The notes: generated from the sequence alone by a model not told the origin. Positions 34,207 through 44,025 are shown, counted from the stretch's first letter. The stretch: 64,000 nucleotides of DNA from Nocardia sp. BMG111209 (GCF_000381925.1 NZ_KB907307.1:3100001-3164000); one strand, 5' to 3'. A program made the numbers and translations.

Positions 34207-35466
34207 ATGCCGGGCACGGCGACCGAACGCGCTGCGGTAACCTTCTGCCGCATGTGTCGTCGGCCGAGACAGTTCAGTCCGGATATTCGGCGATCAGCGC
34301 GAATCGCACCTTCAGCTCCGGAGACCGCTTTGCCTTCTCGACCAGATCCGACCCGCAGATACCGCTGGTGGCCCGGGGTGGTGATCGCGACCATCTGCCT
34401 CGCCGCGATCGTGTTCTTCGGTCTCGTATCGCTGACCCTCGACGGACGGCCCGCCGCCTCGCCGTTCGACGGCTGGGTCGCGGTGCTCGGGTCCGATCAG
34501 GACCCGATGGACGATCACGTCGAATTGTCCGTCGCCCCTGCGCTTCCCGGCGCACCCGGGGATCACCCGCAGCTGACCTATGCGGTGGCCGTGTGCGGGG
34601 ACAACCCGTTTCACGGCATTCTGCTTCTCGGCGGTGATGCCCGGCTGGCGGATCTGCGGCCGACCGGGCCCGCCTCCGCCGACGCCGCCCCGCCGGCGGT
34701 GAACACCCTGCCGAATCCGATCGTCGACGACATCCAGTCCGGGCAGCGGCTGACGCTCGGCGGGACGCAGCAGGTCGATCTGGATTTCCCGGCCGTCGAA
34801 CCGTGCGTGCCGTCGCCCTCCGGCGCTCCGATGGCCGGTGCCCCGGCACAATTCACCGGCACGGCGGGCGCGAGCATCCAGCGGCACTGGGACCTCGGCT
34901 GGTGGAGCGCACCGCGGCAGAATCAGGCCTGGCCCCGGATCGGTTCGCTGCCGGGAACTTCCGCGAACGACCTGGGTCCGTTCGCCGGCGTCGACGGGTT
35001 GTCCGGTACCTGGGCCAGGCCACCGGCGACGACCTTCCGAGTAACCGCCGGGCCGGTAGCCGGCACGACGTTCGTCGAGGCCGCGGCGCCGGCCGCCACC
35101 ACACCGGCCGGATTGGGCTGGGAGCTGCCGAATCCGTTCCAGCCCTCGGCACGGTTGACCGACACCGAATCCCAGAATCGCTGGCAGCAACTCCGCGTCC
35201 TCGCCGGCGTCCTGCTCGGGCTCGCGGTCGGTGTGGCGGCGCTGCGGCTGTACGGATGGCTGCGGGGCAGGAGGACCGTCGGCACACCGGCCGTGGAGCT
35301 GCCGGTGACTCCACAGCCGGTGTGGCACAGGCGTTCCCACGACGCCCGGCCGCCGGTCGTCATGGACGAGCCCCGGCCGCCGCTGGAGCTGATCGCGGTC
35401 TCGCTCGTGCTGATCTCCACGGCGGCGATCTGGTTCGCCAGATCGACCCGGCGCCGGGGCCGGTAG
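34207..35466 (+). CDS. Membrane protein, unknown function
   Basis: A protein of about 419 residues, not recognised. It has one membrane helix near the N-terminus (WWPGVVIATICLAAIVFFGL), a long external domain rich in Pro/Ala/Gly, a second helix near residue 335-355 (LAGVLLGLAVGVAALRLYGW), and a third close to the C-terminus (LIAVSLVLISTAAIWFA). The external domain has few cysteines and no visible catalytic motif. The start is uncertain: ATG 34207 has GGAGG 10 bases upstream; ATG 34252 is the alternative. Confidence 0.65.
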   Translation: MPGTATERAAVTFCRMCRRPRQFSPDIRRSARIAPSAPETALPSRPDPTRRYRWWPGVVIATICLAAIVFFGLVSLTLDGRPAASPFDGWVAVLGSDQDPMDDHVELSVAPALPGAPGDHPQLTYAVAVCGDNPFHGILLLGGDARLADLRPTGPASADAAPPAVNTLPNPIVDDIQSGQRLTLGGTQQVDLDFPAVEPCVPSPSGAPMAGAPAQFTGTAGASIQRHWDLGWWSAPRQNQAWPRIGSLPGTSANDLGPFAGVDGLSGTWARPPATTFRVTAGPVAGTTFVEAAAPAATTPAGLGWELPNPFQPSARLTDTESQNRWQQLRVLAGVLLGLAVGVAALRLYGWLRGRRTVGTPAVELPVTPQPVWHRRSHDARPPVVMDEPRPPLELIAVSLVLISTAAIWFARSTRRRGR

Positions 35467-35528
35467 GGGCCCGGCCGAACCGGGCCACCGCACCCGTTAC
35501 CACCGTGCTACGTTGAAGAGGCCGGGTT

Positions 35529-35735
35529 GTGGCCCAGGCAGGACAATGCCGCGTACGCGTCACCCGCGCCGCGCCGACCAGCCACGGATTGCTCGATGAG
35601 TGCGCCTCTGCCCGCGACACCGATCATGCGATCGCCAACCACCGACCGGAACGAACATCGGCCCGCGCGCCCGCCTCGCCGCCGCCGTTCACCCGAGTCG
35701 GCACCGTCAGACGGGGCCCGAGCAACCGAAAGTAA
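35529..35735 (+). CDS. Small ORF ahead of the glycosyltransferase
   Basis: A 68-codon frame with GTG start, an AGAGG site 9 bases upstream and high GC in third positions, which the overlapping frames lack. The product is basic and Pro/Arg-rich without recognised domain. It ends 11 bases before the proposed glycosyltransferase start, so it may be a leader or a small real protein. Could also be non-coding. Confidence 0.3.
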   Translation: MAQAGQCRVRVTRAAPTSHGLLDECASARDTDHAIANHRPERTSARAPASPPPFTRVGTVRRGPSNRK

Positions 35736-35746
35736 GGCTGCACAAC

Positions 35747-36886
35747 TTGATATCGTTCATCTGGTCTCCAGGGAATCCGTTGCCCGCAGGCACCGGCGGA
35801 TCGGAAAATTACACCGTCGGACACGTCCGGGAACTGAATCGGCGTGGTGAACCCGCCCAGGTGGTCACGGTCGGCCTCGGGATCGAGGACGGCCGGAACG
35901 AATTCACCGATGTTCCGTTCCACTCGTTGCCGGCGCTCGCCGATGTCGCCGAGTTGGACGGCACCGTCGTCTTCGTCAACGAACCACATGATGTCGCGAC
36001 CAGGCAACCCGCCTTTCTCATCCTGCACAACCCGCCGCCCATCCGGGAACGGCACCGAGCGTTCGCCGTCGAGGGCACCCGAGACCGGGCGCTGATAGTC
36101 ACCAGCCGGTACGCGGCGCGGCTGTGGTCGGACTACCTGGACGTCGATATCGCCACCGTCAGCATCGTCTATCCGTTCGCCGAGCCGTGTTTCGCGACGC
36201 ACGTGCGGGCCGCCAACGACACCGGTAGGACCCGAGTGTTGTTCGCGGGCAGGCTGAGTCCGGAGAAAGGCGTCTACACCCTGTTGGAGACACTGCACAT
36301 CGACATCATCGAGCAGGATCCGGAACTCACGTTCACGGCCACGACGGCAGGCGTGGACAAGCCGCAGGGAAGGATCATCGAACGACTGCTGATCGAGCAT
36401 CCGGCGATCTCGGTCGTCGCGACCCGCAAGTCGGCGGAGAGCATGGCGGGTCTGATGACCACGCACGATATCGTGGTGATGCCGTCCAACAGCCAATACT
36501 GGCACGAAACCTTCGGGATCGTCTCGATCGAGGCCCAGCATTCGGGCTGCCGGGTGGTCGCCTCCGACGACGGCGGCCTGCCGGAAACAGACTGCGGCGG
36601 GGTGATTCTCATCGCACCGGACAATGCCGAGGCACTCGCCTGGGGTATCCGCGCGGCAGTCGACAGCGGTCCCCTGCCCGCCGCGGTCCGGGAGGCCGCC
36701 GGGATGAGGTTCACCGTCGAACAGTCGGTGGACGCGCTACTGAGCGTGTTCACCCGGCCGTTGCCCGTCTCGCCACGGACCATCGTGCGGCAACTCGAGG
36801 AACTGATCCTGGCGCCGTCGACCGTGGAATCGGATTCGCGCCTCCGGCTGCAGGGCGTCGGCGGAAGTCCTGATTCGATGCCGTGA
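35747..36886 (+). CDS. GT4 family glycosyltransferase
   Basis: A glycosyltransferase of about 379 residues with two Rossmann-like domains. Near the N-terminus GTGGSENYT is the acceptor-side glycine loop; LFAGRLSPEKGVYTLLE starts the donor-binding domain; HETFGIVSIEAQHSGC holds the conserved E-x7-E region that contacts the nucleotide sugar. The TTG at 35747 gives the usual distance to the glycine loop and has AGG 10 bases upstream; the open frame reaches back to a GTG at 35600 but overlaps a better-looking small frame. Acceptor and donor unknown. Confidence 0.75.
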   Translation: MISFIWSPGNPLPAGTGGSENYTVGHVRELNRRGEPAQVVTVGLGIEDGRNEFTDVPFHSLPALADVAELDGTVVFVNEPHDVATRQPAFLILHNPPPIRERHRAFAVEGTRDRALIVTSRYAARLWSDYLDVDIATVSIVYPFAEPCFATHVRAANDTGRTRVLFAGRLSPEKGVYTLLETLHIDIIEQDPELTFTATTAGVDKPQGRIIERLLIEHPAISVVATRKSAESMAGLMTTHDIVVMPSNSQYWHETFGIVSIEAQHSGCRVVASDDGGLPETDCGGVILIAPDNAEALAWGIRAAVDSGPLPAAVREAAGMRFTVEQSVDALLSVFTRPLPVSPRTIVRQLEELILAPSTVESDSRLRLQGVGGSPDSMP

Positions 36887-36909
36887 CCTGCGGACGGAGG
36901 CCCGGGACG

Positions 36910-36940
36910 GAGGCTGTTTCCCGAAGCAGGAAACAGCCTC
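36910..36940. terminator. Strong bidirectional terminator hairpin
   Basis: GAGGCTGTTTCC, a 7-base loop CGAAGCA, then GGAAACAGCCTC forms a perfect 12-bp stem. It sits exactly between the convergent glycosyltransferase (ends 36886) and acyl-CoA dehydrogenase (ends 36944) genes. Confidence 0.8.
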
Positions 36941-36943
36941 TCG

Positions 36944-38095
36944 TCAGCGCAGCCCGAGGTCCTTGGCGATGATGGTCTTCATCACCTCGCTGGTGCCCGC
37001 GTAGATGCGGGCCACGCGGGCGTCGGTGTAGAGGCGGGCGATGGGGTATTCCATCATGTAGCCGTAGCCGCCGAACAGCTGGAGGCAGCGGTCGACCACG
37101 CGGGCCTGGACCTCCGTGCAGAACAGCTTGGTGCGGGCGGCATCCGGGGCCGAGAGGCGGTTCTCCACCAGTTCCATCACCGCCCGGTCCAGCATCGCCT
37201 GGGCCGCTTCGACTTCCGCGGACATGGCGGCGAGTTCGAATTTGGTGTTCTGGAAGCCGGCGACCGGCTGGCCGAAGACCTTGCGCTCCTTGACGTAATC
37301 GATCGTCGCGGCGATGGCGGCGTGGGCCTGGGCCACCGAACCCGTTGCCACCGTGATGCGTTCCTGAGCGAGGTTGTGGCCGAGGTAGCCGAAGGCGGCG
37401 CCCTCCTCACCGAGGCGGTTGGTCACCGGGACGCGGACGTTGTCGAAGTGGAGTTCGACGGTGTCCTGGACCTTGCAGCCCATCTTGTCGAGGACGCGGC
37501 CCTTGGTGAAGCCGGGGCGGCCGCTCTCCACCACGATCAGGGTGAGGCCGGCGCGGCGGTTGTCCGGATCGGTGGAGCTGCGGCCGCACACGATCACCAG
37601 ATCGGCGAGCAGGCCGCCGGTGATGAAGGTCTTGCCGCCGTTGATGACGTACTCGTCACCGTCGCGGATCGCGGTGGTGCGCATACCCGCCAGATCCGAG
37701 CCGGTGCCGGGTTCGGTCATGCCGATCGCGGTGAGCAGGGTGCCGTTGGCGAGGCCGGGGAACCAGCGGTCGCGCTGTTCGGCGTTCGCGTACTCCAGGA
37801 AATACGGCAGGATCACGTCGATCTGGGTGCGGACCGTGCTCAGCGTGACCTGGGCGCGGTACGACTCCTCCTGCAGCACCATGTTGTAGCGGTAGTCGCG
37901 GACACCGCCGCCGCCGTACTCCTCGGGGATGGCGGTGCCGAGCAGGCCCAGCGAGCCGAGCTTCTCGAACACCTCGCGGGGCATCCGGCCGGCCTTCTCC
38001 CACTCGGGATAGTGCGGGACGATCTCCTTCTCGATGTACTCCCTCGCCAGCCGGCGGAAGGCCTCGTGGTCTTCGGTGAAAATATCGCGGCGCAC
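36944..38095 (-). CDS. Acyl-CoA dehydrogenase (last gene of leftward operon)
   Basis: A 383-residue FAD-dependent acyl-CoA dehydrogenase. The family signatures are clear: IGMTEPGTGSDLAGM near residue 125, TGSVAQAHAAI, and the C-terminal QLFGGYGYMMEYPIARLYTDARV with the usual catalytic-base region nearby. The GTG at 38095 has a near-perfect AGGAGG 7 bases upstream, much better than the longer frame to 38158. It lies 11 bases after the thiolase gene. Role: first oxidation step of beta-oxidation of a CoA ester. Confidence 0.9.
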   Translation of the reverse strand: MRRDIFTEDHEAFRRLAREYIEKEIVPHYPEWEKAGRMPREVFEKLGSLGLLGTAIPEEYGGGGVRDYRYNMVLQEESYRAQVTLSTVRTQIDVILPYFLEYANAEQRDRWFPGLANGTLLTAIGMTEPGTGSDLAGMRTTAIRDGDEYVINGGKTFITGGLLADLVIVCGRSSTDPDNRRAGLTLIVVESGRPGFTKGRVLDKMGCKVQDTVELHFDNVRVPVTNRLGEEGAAFGYLGHNLAQERITVATGSVAQAHAAIAATIDYVKERKVFGQPVAGFQNTKFELAAMSAEVEAAQAMLDRAVMELVENRLSAPDAARTKLFCTEVQARVVDRCLQLFGGYGYMMEYPIARLYTDARVARIYAGTSEVMKTIIAKDLGLR

Positions 38096-38106
38096 GAAAA
38101 TACCTC

Positions 38107-39252
38107 CTAGGCAACGAGTTCGACGATGGTGGCGTTGGCGGTGCCGCCGCCCTCGCACATGGTCTGCAGGCCGTAGCGAATTCCCTTGTCGCGCAGGTGA
38201 TGTACGAGCCTGGTCATCAGGACCGCACCCGAACCGCCGAGCGGGTGGCCCAGCGCGATGGCGCCGCCGAGCGGGTTGGTGCGCTCGATGTCGGCGCCGG
38301 TCTCGGCCAGCCAGGCCAGCGGGATGGGGGCGAAGGCCTCGTTGACCTCGAAGGCGCCGATATCGCCGATGCTCAGGCCGGTCTTGCGCAGTACCTTCTC
38401 GGTGGCGGGGATCGGGCCGGTCAGCATCAGCACCGGATCGGAGCCCGCGACCGCGCCGCCGGTGTAGCGGACGATCGGGGTCAGGCCCAGCTCACGCGCC
38501 TTCTCCGGGGTGGTCACCAGGATGGCGGCGGCGCCGTCGGAGATCTGCGAGGAGTTGCCCGCGTGCAGGACGCCGTCCTCCCGGAACGACGGCTTCAGCT
38601 TGGCGAGTTTCTCGGCGGTGGTGCCGCGCCGGATACCCTCGTCGGCGGTGACCTCCCCGTCCTCCGTCGGCACCGCGACGATCTGGGCCGCGAAGGCGCC
38701 CGCGTCCTGGGCGGCGGCGGCCAGTTCGTGCGAGCGCGCGGAGTACTCGTCGACGGCGGTGCGGTCGAAACCCCACTTCTGCGCGATCATCTCGGCGCCG
38801 ACGCCCTGGTTGAACTCGAAACCGTTGTAACGGGCCAGGGCCTTCGGCCCGTACGGCATGCCGGTGCCGCGCGCCGCGCCCATCGGGACCCGGCTCATCG
38901 ACTCGACACCGCCCGCGACCACCACGTCCTGCTGGCCCGACATCACCGCCTGCACCGCGAAATCCAGGGCCTGCTGGCTGGATCCGCACGCGCGGTTGAC
39001 GGTCGTACCGGGCACGCTCTCCGGCCAGCCCGCGGCCAGCACGGAATAGCGGCCGATATTGCTGGACTGGTCGCCGACGGCGGAGACGCAGCCCCAGATC
39101 ACGTCGTCCACGATCACCGGATCGATACCGGTGCGCTCGGCCAGCGCGGTCAGCACGATCGCGGACAGGTCCGCCGGATGCACCGTGGACAGGCCACCGT
39201 TGCGCTTGCCGACGGGGGTCCGTACGGCCTCGGCTATCACTACTTCACGCAT
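38107..39252 (-). CDS. Acetyl-CoA acetyltransferase (thiolase)
   Basis: A 381-residue degradative thiolase. The nucleophilic Cys89 is in VNRACGSSQQAL, with NEAFAPIPLAW, ALGHPLGGSGA and C-terminal MCEGGGTANA completing the active site. It cleaves a 3-ketoacyl-CoA with free CoA. Position between an acyl-CoA dehydrogenase and an enoyl-CoA hydratase fits one beta-oxidation route. Confidence 0.92.
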   Translation of the reverse strand: MREVVIAEAVRTPVGKRNGGLSTVHPADLSAIVLTALAERTGIDPVIVDDVIWGCVSAVGDQSSNIGRYSVLAAGWPESVPGTTVNRACGSSQQALDFAVQAVMSGQQDVVVAGGVESMSRVPMGAARGTGMPYGPKALARYNGFEFNQGVGAEMIAQKWGFDRTAVDEYSARSHELAAAAQDAGAFAAQIVAVPTEDGEVTADEGIRRGTTAEKLAKLKPSFREDGVLHAGNSSQISDGAAAILVTTPEKARELGLTPIVRYTGGAVAGSDPVLMLTGPIPATEKVLRKTGLSIGDIGAFEVNEAFAPIPLAWLAETGADIERTNPLGGAIALGHPLGGSGAVLMTRLVHHLRDKGIRYGLQTMCEGGGTANATIVELVA

Positions 39253-39321
39253 GTTCTTCCCTCACTCTGCCGGATATTCCGCCGAACCGTCGTGGGGTTC
39301 GGAACTGTGGCTGCCCGATGT

Positions 39322-40122
39322 TCACTTCTCCGCCGAGGGCCGGGGCACGGCCCAGCGGCCGGTGAAGGTCGCGGACCGCTTCGCGGCGAACGCGGCGTAC
39401 GCCTCGCCCGCGTCGGCGGTGCCGAAATTCATTGCCTGCGCACGCTGTTCGCTCGCCAGCGCGTCCCGCAGGGTGCGGTCGCCGCCCTCGTTGAGCAGAG
39501 CCTTGGTCTGTGCCAGCGCGATCGGCGGACCGGCGGCCAGCCGGTCGGTGAGATCGTCGACGAACGCGTCGATCCCGTCGCCGGGCACCACCCAGGTCAC
39601 CAGGTTCAGCGCGTGCGCCTCGGCGGCGTCGATCGTCTCCGCCAGCAGCGCAAGGCGTTTCGCCTGTTGCAGGCCGACCAGCTTGGGCAGCAGCCACGAG
39701 CCGCCGAGGTCCAGGGACAGGCCGCGCTTCGCGAAGATCTGCGAGAAGGTGGATTCCGGGGTCGCGACGACGAGATCGCAACCCAGCGCCAGATTCCAGC
39801 CGGCGCCGACGGCCACCCCGGTCACCTTCGCGACGGTCGGGATCGGCAGCTCGTGCACCAGCAGCGCGACCTCGTTCATCAAGCGCACCTTGTACATCGG
39901 GTGCGTGTCGTCGCCGGCGGCGAGGTCGGAGCCGGAGCAGAACGCTCCCCCGGCCCCGGTGATCACCAGCGCGCGGATCGAGGGATCGGTACCGGTCTGG
40001 GTGAGCGTGTCCCGCAGGGTCAGCCACAGCGCGCGGTCGATCGCGTTCTTGCGGGCCGGCCGGTTCAGCGTCAGCGTCCGGATACCGTCGCGGTCCGAGA
40101 TCAGCAGTGCCGCTTCGGTCAT
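39322..40122 (-). CDS. Enoyl-CoA hydratase/isomerase family protein
   Basis: A 266-residue crotonase. LNRPARKNAID near the start, GAGGAFCSGSDL as the oxyanion region, and AKRGLSLDLGGSWLLPKLVG with the position of the second catalytic acid (here an Asp within LSLDLGGS). The ATG at 40122 overlaps the CaiB gene end by 4 bases; the longer frame running to 40878 is antisense-like noise. Hydrates an unsaturated acyl-CoA in the operon's pathway. Confidence 0.88.
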   Translation of the reverse strand: MTEAALLISDRDGIRTLTLNRPARKNAIDRALWLTLRDTLTQTGTDPSIRALVITGAGGAFCSGSDLAAGDDTHPMYKVRLMNEVALLVHELPIPTVAKVTGVAVGAGWNLALGCDLVVATPESTFSQIFAKRGLSLDLGGSWLLPKLVGLQQAKRLALLAETIDAAEAHALNLVTWVVPGDGIDAFVDDLTDRLAAGPPIALAQTKALLNEGGDRTLRDALASEQRAQAMNFGTADAGEAYAAFAAKRSATFTGRWAVPRPSAEK

Positions 40123-41339
40123 CGCGGGTACTCCGGGCCGATCGCCTTCGCCGTCCGCAATCGCGCCAGTTCCGCGGTGTCCACGCCGAGTTCGTTCAGG
40201 ACCGCGTCGGTGTGCTCGCCCAGCCCGGGTACCGCACCCATCGGCGGGGTGTAGCCCGCGATGACCGGTGGCGGCAGCAGGGACGGGATCGCGCCGCCGG
40301 GGCTGTCGATCTCGTGCCAGCGGTCGCGCTCGGACAGTTGCGGATGCGCGATCACCTCGGCGGGGGTGTTGTAGCGCGAGTTGCCGATGCCGGCGTCGTC
40401 GGCGGTCTTCTGGATGTGCGCGAGATCGTACCGGGCACACCAGGTTCGGATCTCGGCGTCGATCAGTTCGCGGTGCCGGCAGCGGTCCGGGTTGGTGCGG
40501 AAGCGTTCGTCCTCGGCGAGGTCGGGACGGCCGAGGATCTCGCGGGCCAGCCGCTGCCATTCGCGGTCGTTGGTGGTGCCGAGCACCACGGTCTGACCGT
40601 CGGCGGTGGGGTACGCGCCGTAGGGGGCCACCGCCGGCGAGCTCATGCCCAGCGGCTGCTGCTCGATACCGGAGTGCCGGGTGTAGGTGAGGTGGTAGCC
40701 CATCATGTCGGCCATGGTGTCGAACAGGCTCAGCGACACCTGCGCACCGCCGGTGCGGCCGCGTTCGCGCGCGGTCAGCAGCGCCAGGATCGACAGCGCC
40801 GCATGCAGTCCCGTGGTGACGTCGGCCATCGGCGGGCCGGGTTTGGCGGGCTCGCCCGGGAAGCCGGTCACCGAGCACACCCCGGATTCGGCCTGCACCA
40901 GCAGGTCGTAGGCCCGCTTGTGCGACAGCGGGCCGCCCGCGCCGAAACCGTCGATCTCGACGGCGATCAGATCGGGATGGCTGCGCGCCAGCTGATCCGG
41001 GGCCACGCCGAGCCGGGCCGTCGCGCCGGGCGCCAGATTCGACACCAGTACGTCGGCCCGGTCCAGCAGTTTGTGCAGGAGTTCCACGCCCGCAGGCGAT
41101 TTCAGGTCGAGGGTGACCGATTCCTTACCGCGGTTGCACCACACGAAGTGCGCGGCCTGGCCGGAGACGACATCGTCGTACCAGCGGGCGAAGTCGCCGC
41201 CGGCCGGATTCTCCACCTTGATCACCCGGGCGCCGAAATCACCGAGCACCCGGGTGCACATCGGCGCCGACACCGCCTGCTCGAGCGCCACCACGGTGAT
41301 GCCCGCCAGCAGTCCGCCCTGCGGCGGCGCGGCGGTCAT
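40119..41339 (-). CDS. CaiB/BaiF family CoA-transferase
   Basis: A 406-residue class III CoA-transferase that moves CoA from a donor acyl-CoA to a carboxylic acid, thereby activating the substrate. GARVIKVENPAGGDFARWY and the RGKESVTLDLKSPAG segment are typical; the catalytic Asp is expected in MADVTTGLHAAL near residue 168. It overlaps the hydratase gene by 4 bases. It is the likely CoA-activation step of the operon, since no acyl-CoA ligase is seen. Confidence 0.88.
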   Translation of the reverse strand: MTAAPPQGGLLAGITVVALEQAVSAPMCTRVLGDFGARVIKVENPAGGDFARWYDDVVSGQAAHFVWCNRGKESVTLDLKSPAGVELLHKLLDRADVLVSNLAPGATARLGVAPDQLARSHPDLIAVEIDGFGAGGPLSHKRAYDLLVQAESGVCSVTGFPGEPAKPGPPMADVTTGLHAALSILALLTARERGRTGGAQVSLSLFDTMADMMGYHLTYTRHSGIEQQPLGMSSPAVAPYGAYPTADGQTVVLGTTNDREWQRLAREILGRPDLAEDERFRTNPDRCRHRELIDAEIRTWCARYDLAHIQKTADDAGIGNSRYNTPAEVIAHPQLSERDRWHEIDSPGGAIPSLLPPPVIAGYTPPMGAVPGLGEHTDAVLNELGVDTAELARLRTAKAIGPEYPR

Positions 41340-41414
41340 CGCGGCACCCGCGCGCGGGAATCGTTGCAGCCCATACCTGTCACTCCTGCTCTCTCGTGGC
41401 TCGTCCGGGACCGC

Positions 41415-42593
41415 TCAGTAACTGCGGGGCATACCCAGCACGTGCGAGCCCAGGTAATTGAGGATCATTTCCTGGCTGACCGGGGCGATACGCATCACCC
41501 GGACCTCCCGGAAATACCGGGCCACGTTGTACTCCTCGGCATAACCCATGCCGCCGTGGGTTTGCAGCGCGCGGTCGGCGGCGGTGAATCCGGCATCCGC
41601 GCACAGATATTTCGCCGTATTCGCCTCACGGCCACAGGGCTTTCCGTTATCGTAGAGCCATGTCGCCTTCCGCAAGATCAGCTCGGCCGCATCCAGGTGC
41701 GCCAGCGAATCCGCCAGGGGGAATTGGATAGCCTGATTCATGCCGATCGGCCGGTCGAAGACGATGCGTTCGTTCGCGTACCGCACAGCGCGGTCCAATG
41801 CCACCCGGCCGATGCCGAGCGCCTCCGCGGCGATCATCATCCGTTCCGGATTGAGGCCGTCGAGAATGTATTTGAAGCCCTTGCCCTCCTCGCCGACGCG
41901 GTCCTCGACGGGAATGCGCAACCCGTCGATGAACAACTCGTTCGAGGTGACGGCGTTGCGGCCCATCTTCTTGATCGGCCGGATGTCGACCTTGTCGCGA
42001 TCCAGATCCGTGAGGAACAGCGTCATACCGTCGGTCTTCTTCTCGACCGAGTCGTAACTCTGGGTGCGCGCCAGCAGCAGGATCTTCTCCGATTCCTGCG
42101 CCTTGGAGATCCACACCTTGCGGCCGTTGACCACGTAGTGGTCACCGTCGCGGCGGGCGAACGTGGTGATCCGCGAAGTGTCCAGGCCCGCACCGGGTTC
42201 GGTGACGCCGAAGCACACGTGCAGGTCGCCCGCGGCCACCCGCGGCAGCACCCGCTGCTTGAGCTCCTCGGAGCCGTGCACCGCCACCGGATGCATACCG
42301 AAGATCGACAGGTGGATCGCGGTCGCGGCGTTCATGCCGCCACCGGAACGCGCCACCTCCTCGGCGAGGATCGTCGCCTCGGTGATCCCCAGCCCGTGCC
42401 CGCCGTATTCCTCCGGAATCGCGATGCCCAGCCAGCCGCCCTTGGCCATCGCCTCGTAGAACTCGGTCGGGAATTCGTGCGCGAGATCCTTCTCCATCCA
42501 GTACTGGTCGTCGAATCGCTTGCACAATTCGGCGACGGATTTCCGGATGAGCTGCTGGTCATCGCTCAGCTCGAAATTCATACCCTCGGCCAC
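41415..42593 (-). CDS. Acyl-CoA dehydrogenase (second of leftward operon)
   Basis: A 392-residue acyl-CoA dehydrogenase: FGVTEPGAGLDTSRI as flavin/substrate loop, IGRVALDRAVRYANERIVFDRPI, and THGGMGYAEEYNVARYFREVRV at the C-terminus. The GTG at 42593 has GAAGG 9 bases upstream; GTG 42599 and ATG 42581 are alternatives. It differs from the operon's other dehydrogenase enough to suggest another chain length or ring position. Confidence 0.88.
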   Translation of the reverse strand: MAEGMNFELSDDQQLIRKSVAELCKRFDDQYWMEKDLAHEFPTEFYEAMAKGGWLGIAIPEEYGGHGLGITEATILAEEVARSGGGMNAATAIHLSIFGMHPVAVHGSEELKQRVLPRVAAGDLHVCFGVTEPGAGLDTSRITTFARRDGDHYVVNGRKVWISKAQESEKILLLARTQSYDSVEKKTDGMTLFLTDLDRDKVDIRPIKKMGRNAVTSNELFIDGLRIPVEDRVGEEGKGFKYILDGLNPERMMIAAEALGIGRVALDRAVRYANERIVFDRPIGMNQAIQFPLADSLAHLDAAELILRKATWLYDNGKPCGREANTAKYLCADAGFTAADRALQTHGGMGYAEEYNVARYFREVRVMRIAPVSQEMILNYLGSHVLGMPRSY

Positions 42594-42702
42594 ATTCACC
42601 AACCTTCATATTGCGCCGCTGCCGTGGTGCGGCGGATCGAATTCGTCCGGGCGGCCACCGGCGCGGGTGCGGTCCCAGAACACCCGCGCCGGTGAAACCC
42701 GT

Positions 42703-43995
42703 TCACCGCGCCGCGACCGCCCGGCGGGCACGCTCACGGTAACCCGCCAGCTTGTCCTCCGGCGCCACCACTCGGTGGCTGCGCGACTGCGTGCTCACGT
42801 CGTGATCCGCCACCGAATTCCGCAGGGCGCCGACCGTGGCCCGCTCCCTCGGAATATGCGCGAACGGATCGAAGGAATACCAGCGCATCGCGTTCTGGTA
42901 GGTCATCTTCGCGATGTCGGCGTCCGGTACCCGGTGGTCGGTGAACACCCCGTGCAGTTCCTCCGGCGCGTGCGGCCACATGGAGTCGCTGTGGGGATAG
43001 TCCGCCTCCCAGCAGATGTTGTCGATACCGATGTCGTGCCGCAGCCGGACCCCGAGCGGATCGCTGATGAAGCAGGTCAGGAAGTGCTCACGGAACACCT
43101 CCGACGGCAGTTTCCCGCCGAAGTCCTGCAACGTCCAGGTGGAATGCATCTCGTAGGTGCGGTCCACCCGCTCCAGGAAATACGGGATCCAGCCGGTGCC
43201 GCCCTCGGACAGCGCGATCCGGATACCCGGATAGTCCTTGATCACCCGCGACCACAGCAGATCCGCCGCGGCCGACACGATGTTCATCGGCTGCAGGGTG
43301 ATCATCACATCCGGCGGTGAATCCACCGCCGGCACCGACAACCGCCCGGACGAGCCGATGTGCACGCTCAGGACGGTGTCGGTGTCGACCAGGGCCTCCC
43401 ACAAGGGATTCCAGTACGGGTCGTGGAAGCTGGGGTAGCCCAGCGCCGCCGGATTCTCGGTGAAGGTCAGCGAGTGCACGCCCTTGGCGGCGTTGCGCCG
43501 CACCTCGTCCGCACACAGCCGCGCATCCCAGATCACCGGCAGCGCCATCGGAATGAACCGGCCCGGATAGGCCGCGCACCACTCGTCGACGTGCCAGTCG
43601 TTGTACGCCTGCACGAGCGCGAGCGAGAACCCGGGATCGTCGGTCGCGAACAACCGCGCCGCGAATCCCGGGAACGACGGGAAGTTCATCTGCGCCAGAA
43701 TGCCTCCGGCGCTCATGTCCTTCACCCGCTCGTGCACGTCGTAGCAGCCGGGCCGGATCTCGTCCAGGCCCTGCGGCTCCATGCCGTACTCCGACTTCGG
43801 CCGTCCCGCAACGGCATTGAGCGCGGCGTTCGGGATGACGACATCCCGGAACGTCCACACGTCGGTGCCGTCCTCGCGATGCACCAGCTGGGGCGCGTCG
43901 CCCCAGTACCGCCGGTGCAGGTGGTTCACGAACATGTCGGGCGGTTCGATGATGTGGTCGTCGACACTGATCAGGATCAGATCCTCGAGTTCCAC
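42703..43995 (-). CDS. Amidohydrolase-2 family TIM-barrel protein
   Basis: A 430-residue metal-dependent hydrolase/decarboxylase of the PF04909 type. ISVDDHIIEPPDMF carries a D-H-x-x-E variant of the N-terminal metal site; VHIGSSG, SEGGTGWIPYFLERVD and CWEADYPHSDSMWP (Asp/His near residue 340) are family hallmarks. Members cleave C-C bonds or hydrolyse cyclic compounds. It lies between the beta-oxidation genes and the importer genes. Confidence 0.85.
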   Translation of the reverse strand: MELEDLILISVDDHIIEPPDMFVNHLHRRYWGDAPQLVHREDGTDVWTFRDVVIPNAALNAVAGRPKSEYGMEPQGLDEIRPGCYDVHERVKDMSAGGILAQMNFPSFPGFAARLFATDDPGFSLALVQAYNDWHVDEWCAAYPGRFIPMALPVIWDARLCADEVRRNAAKGVHSLTFTENPAALGYPSFHDPYWNPLWEALVDTDTVLSVHIGSSGRLSVPAVDSPPDVMITLQPMNIVSAAADLLWSRVIKDYPGIRIALSEGGTGWIPYFLERVDRTYEMHSTWTLQDFGGKLPSEVFREHFLTCFISDPLGVRLRHDIGIDNICWEADYPHSDSMWPHAPEELHGVFTDHRVPDADIAKMTYQNAMRWYSFDPFAHIPRERATVGALRNSVADHDVSTQSRSHRVVAPEDKLAGYRERARRAVAAR

Positions 43996-44025
43996 GGCTA
44001 CCCCTTTCTCCTCGTCCGCGGTCGA

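Noticed and set aside
40107..42695. 862-codon frame on the plus strand
   Set aside because: Antisense to the CaiB and acyl-CoA dehydrogenase genes; no domain motifs and a composition typical of shadow frames.
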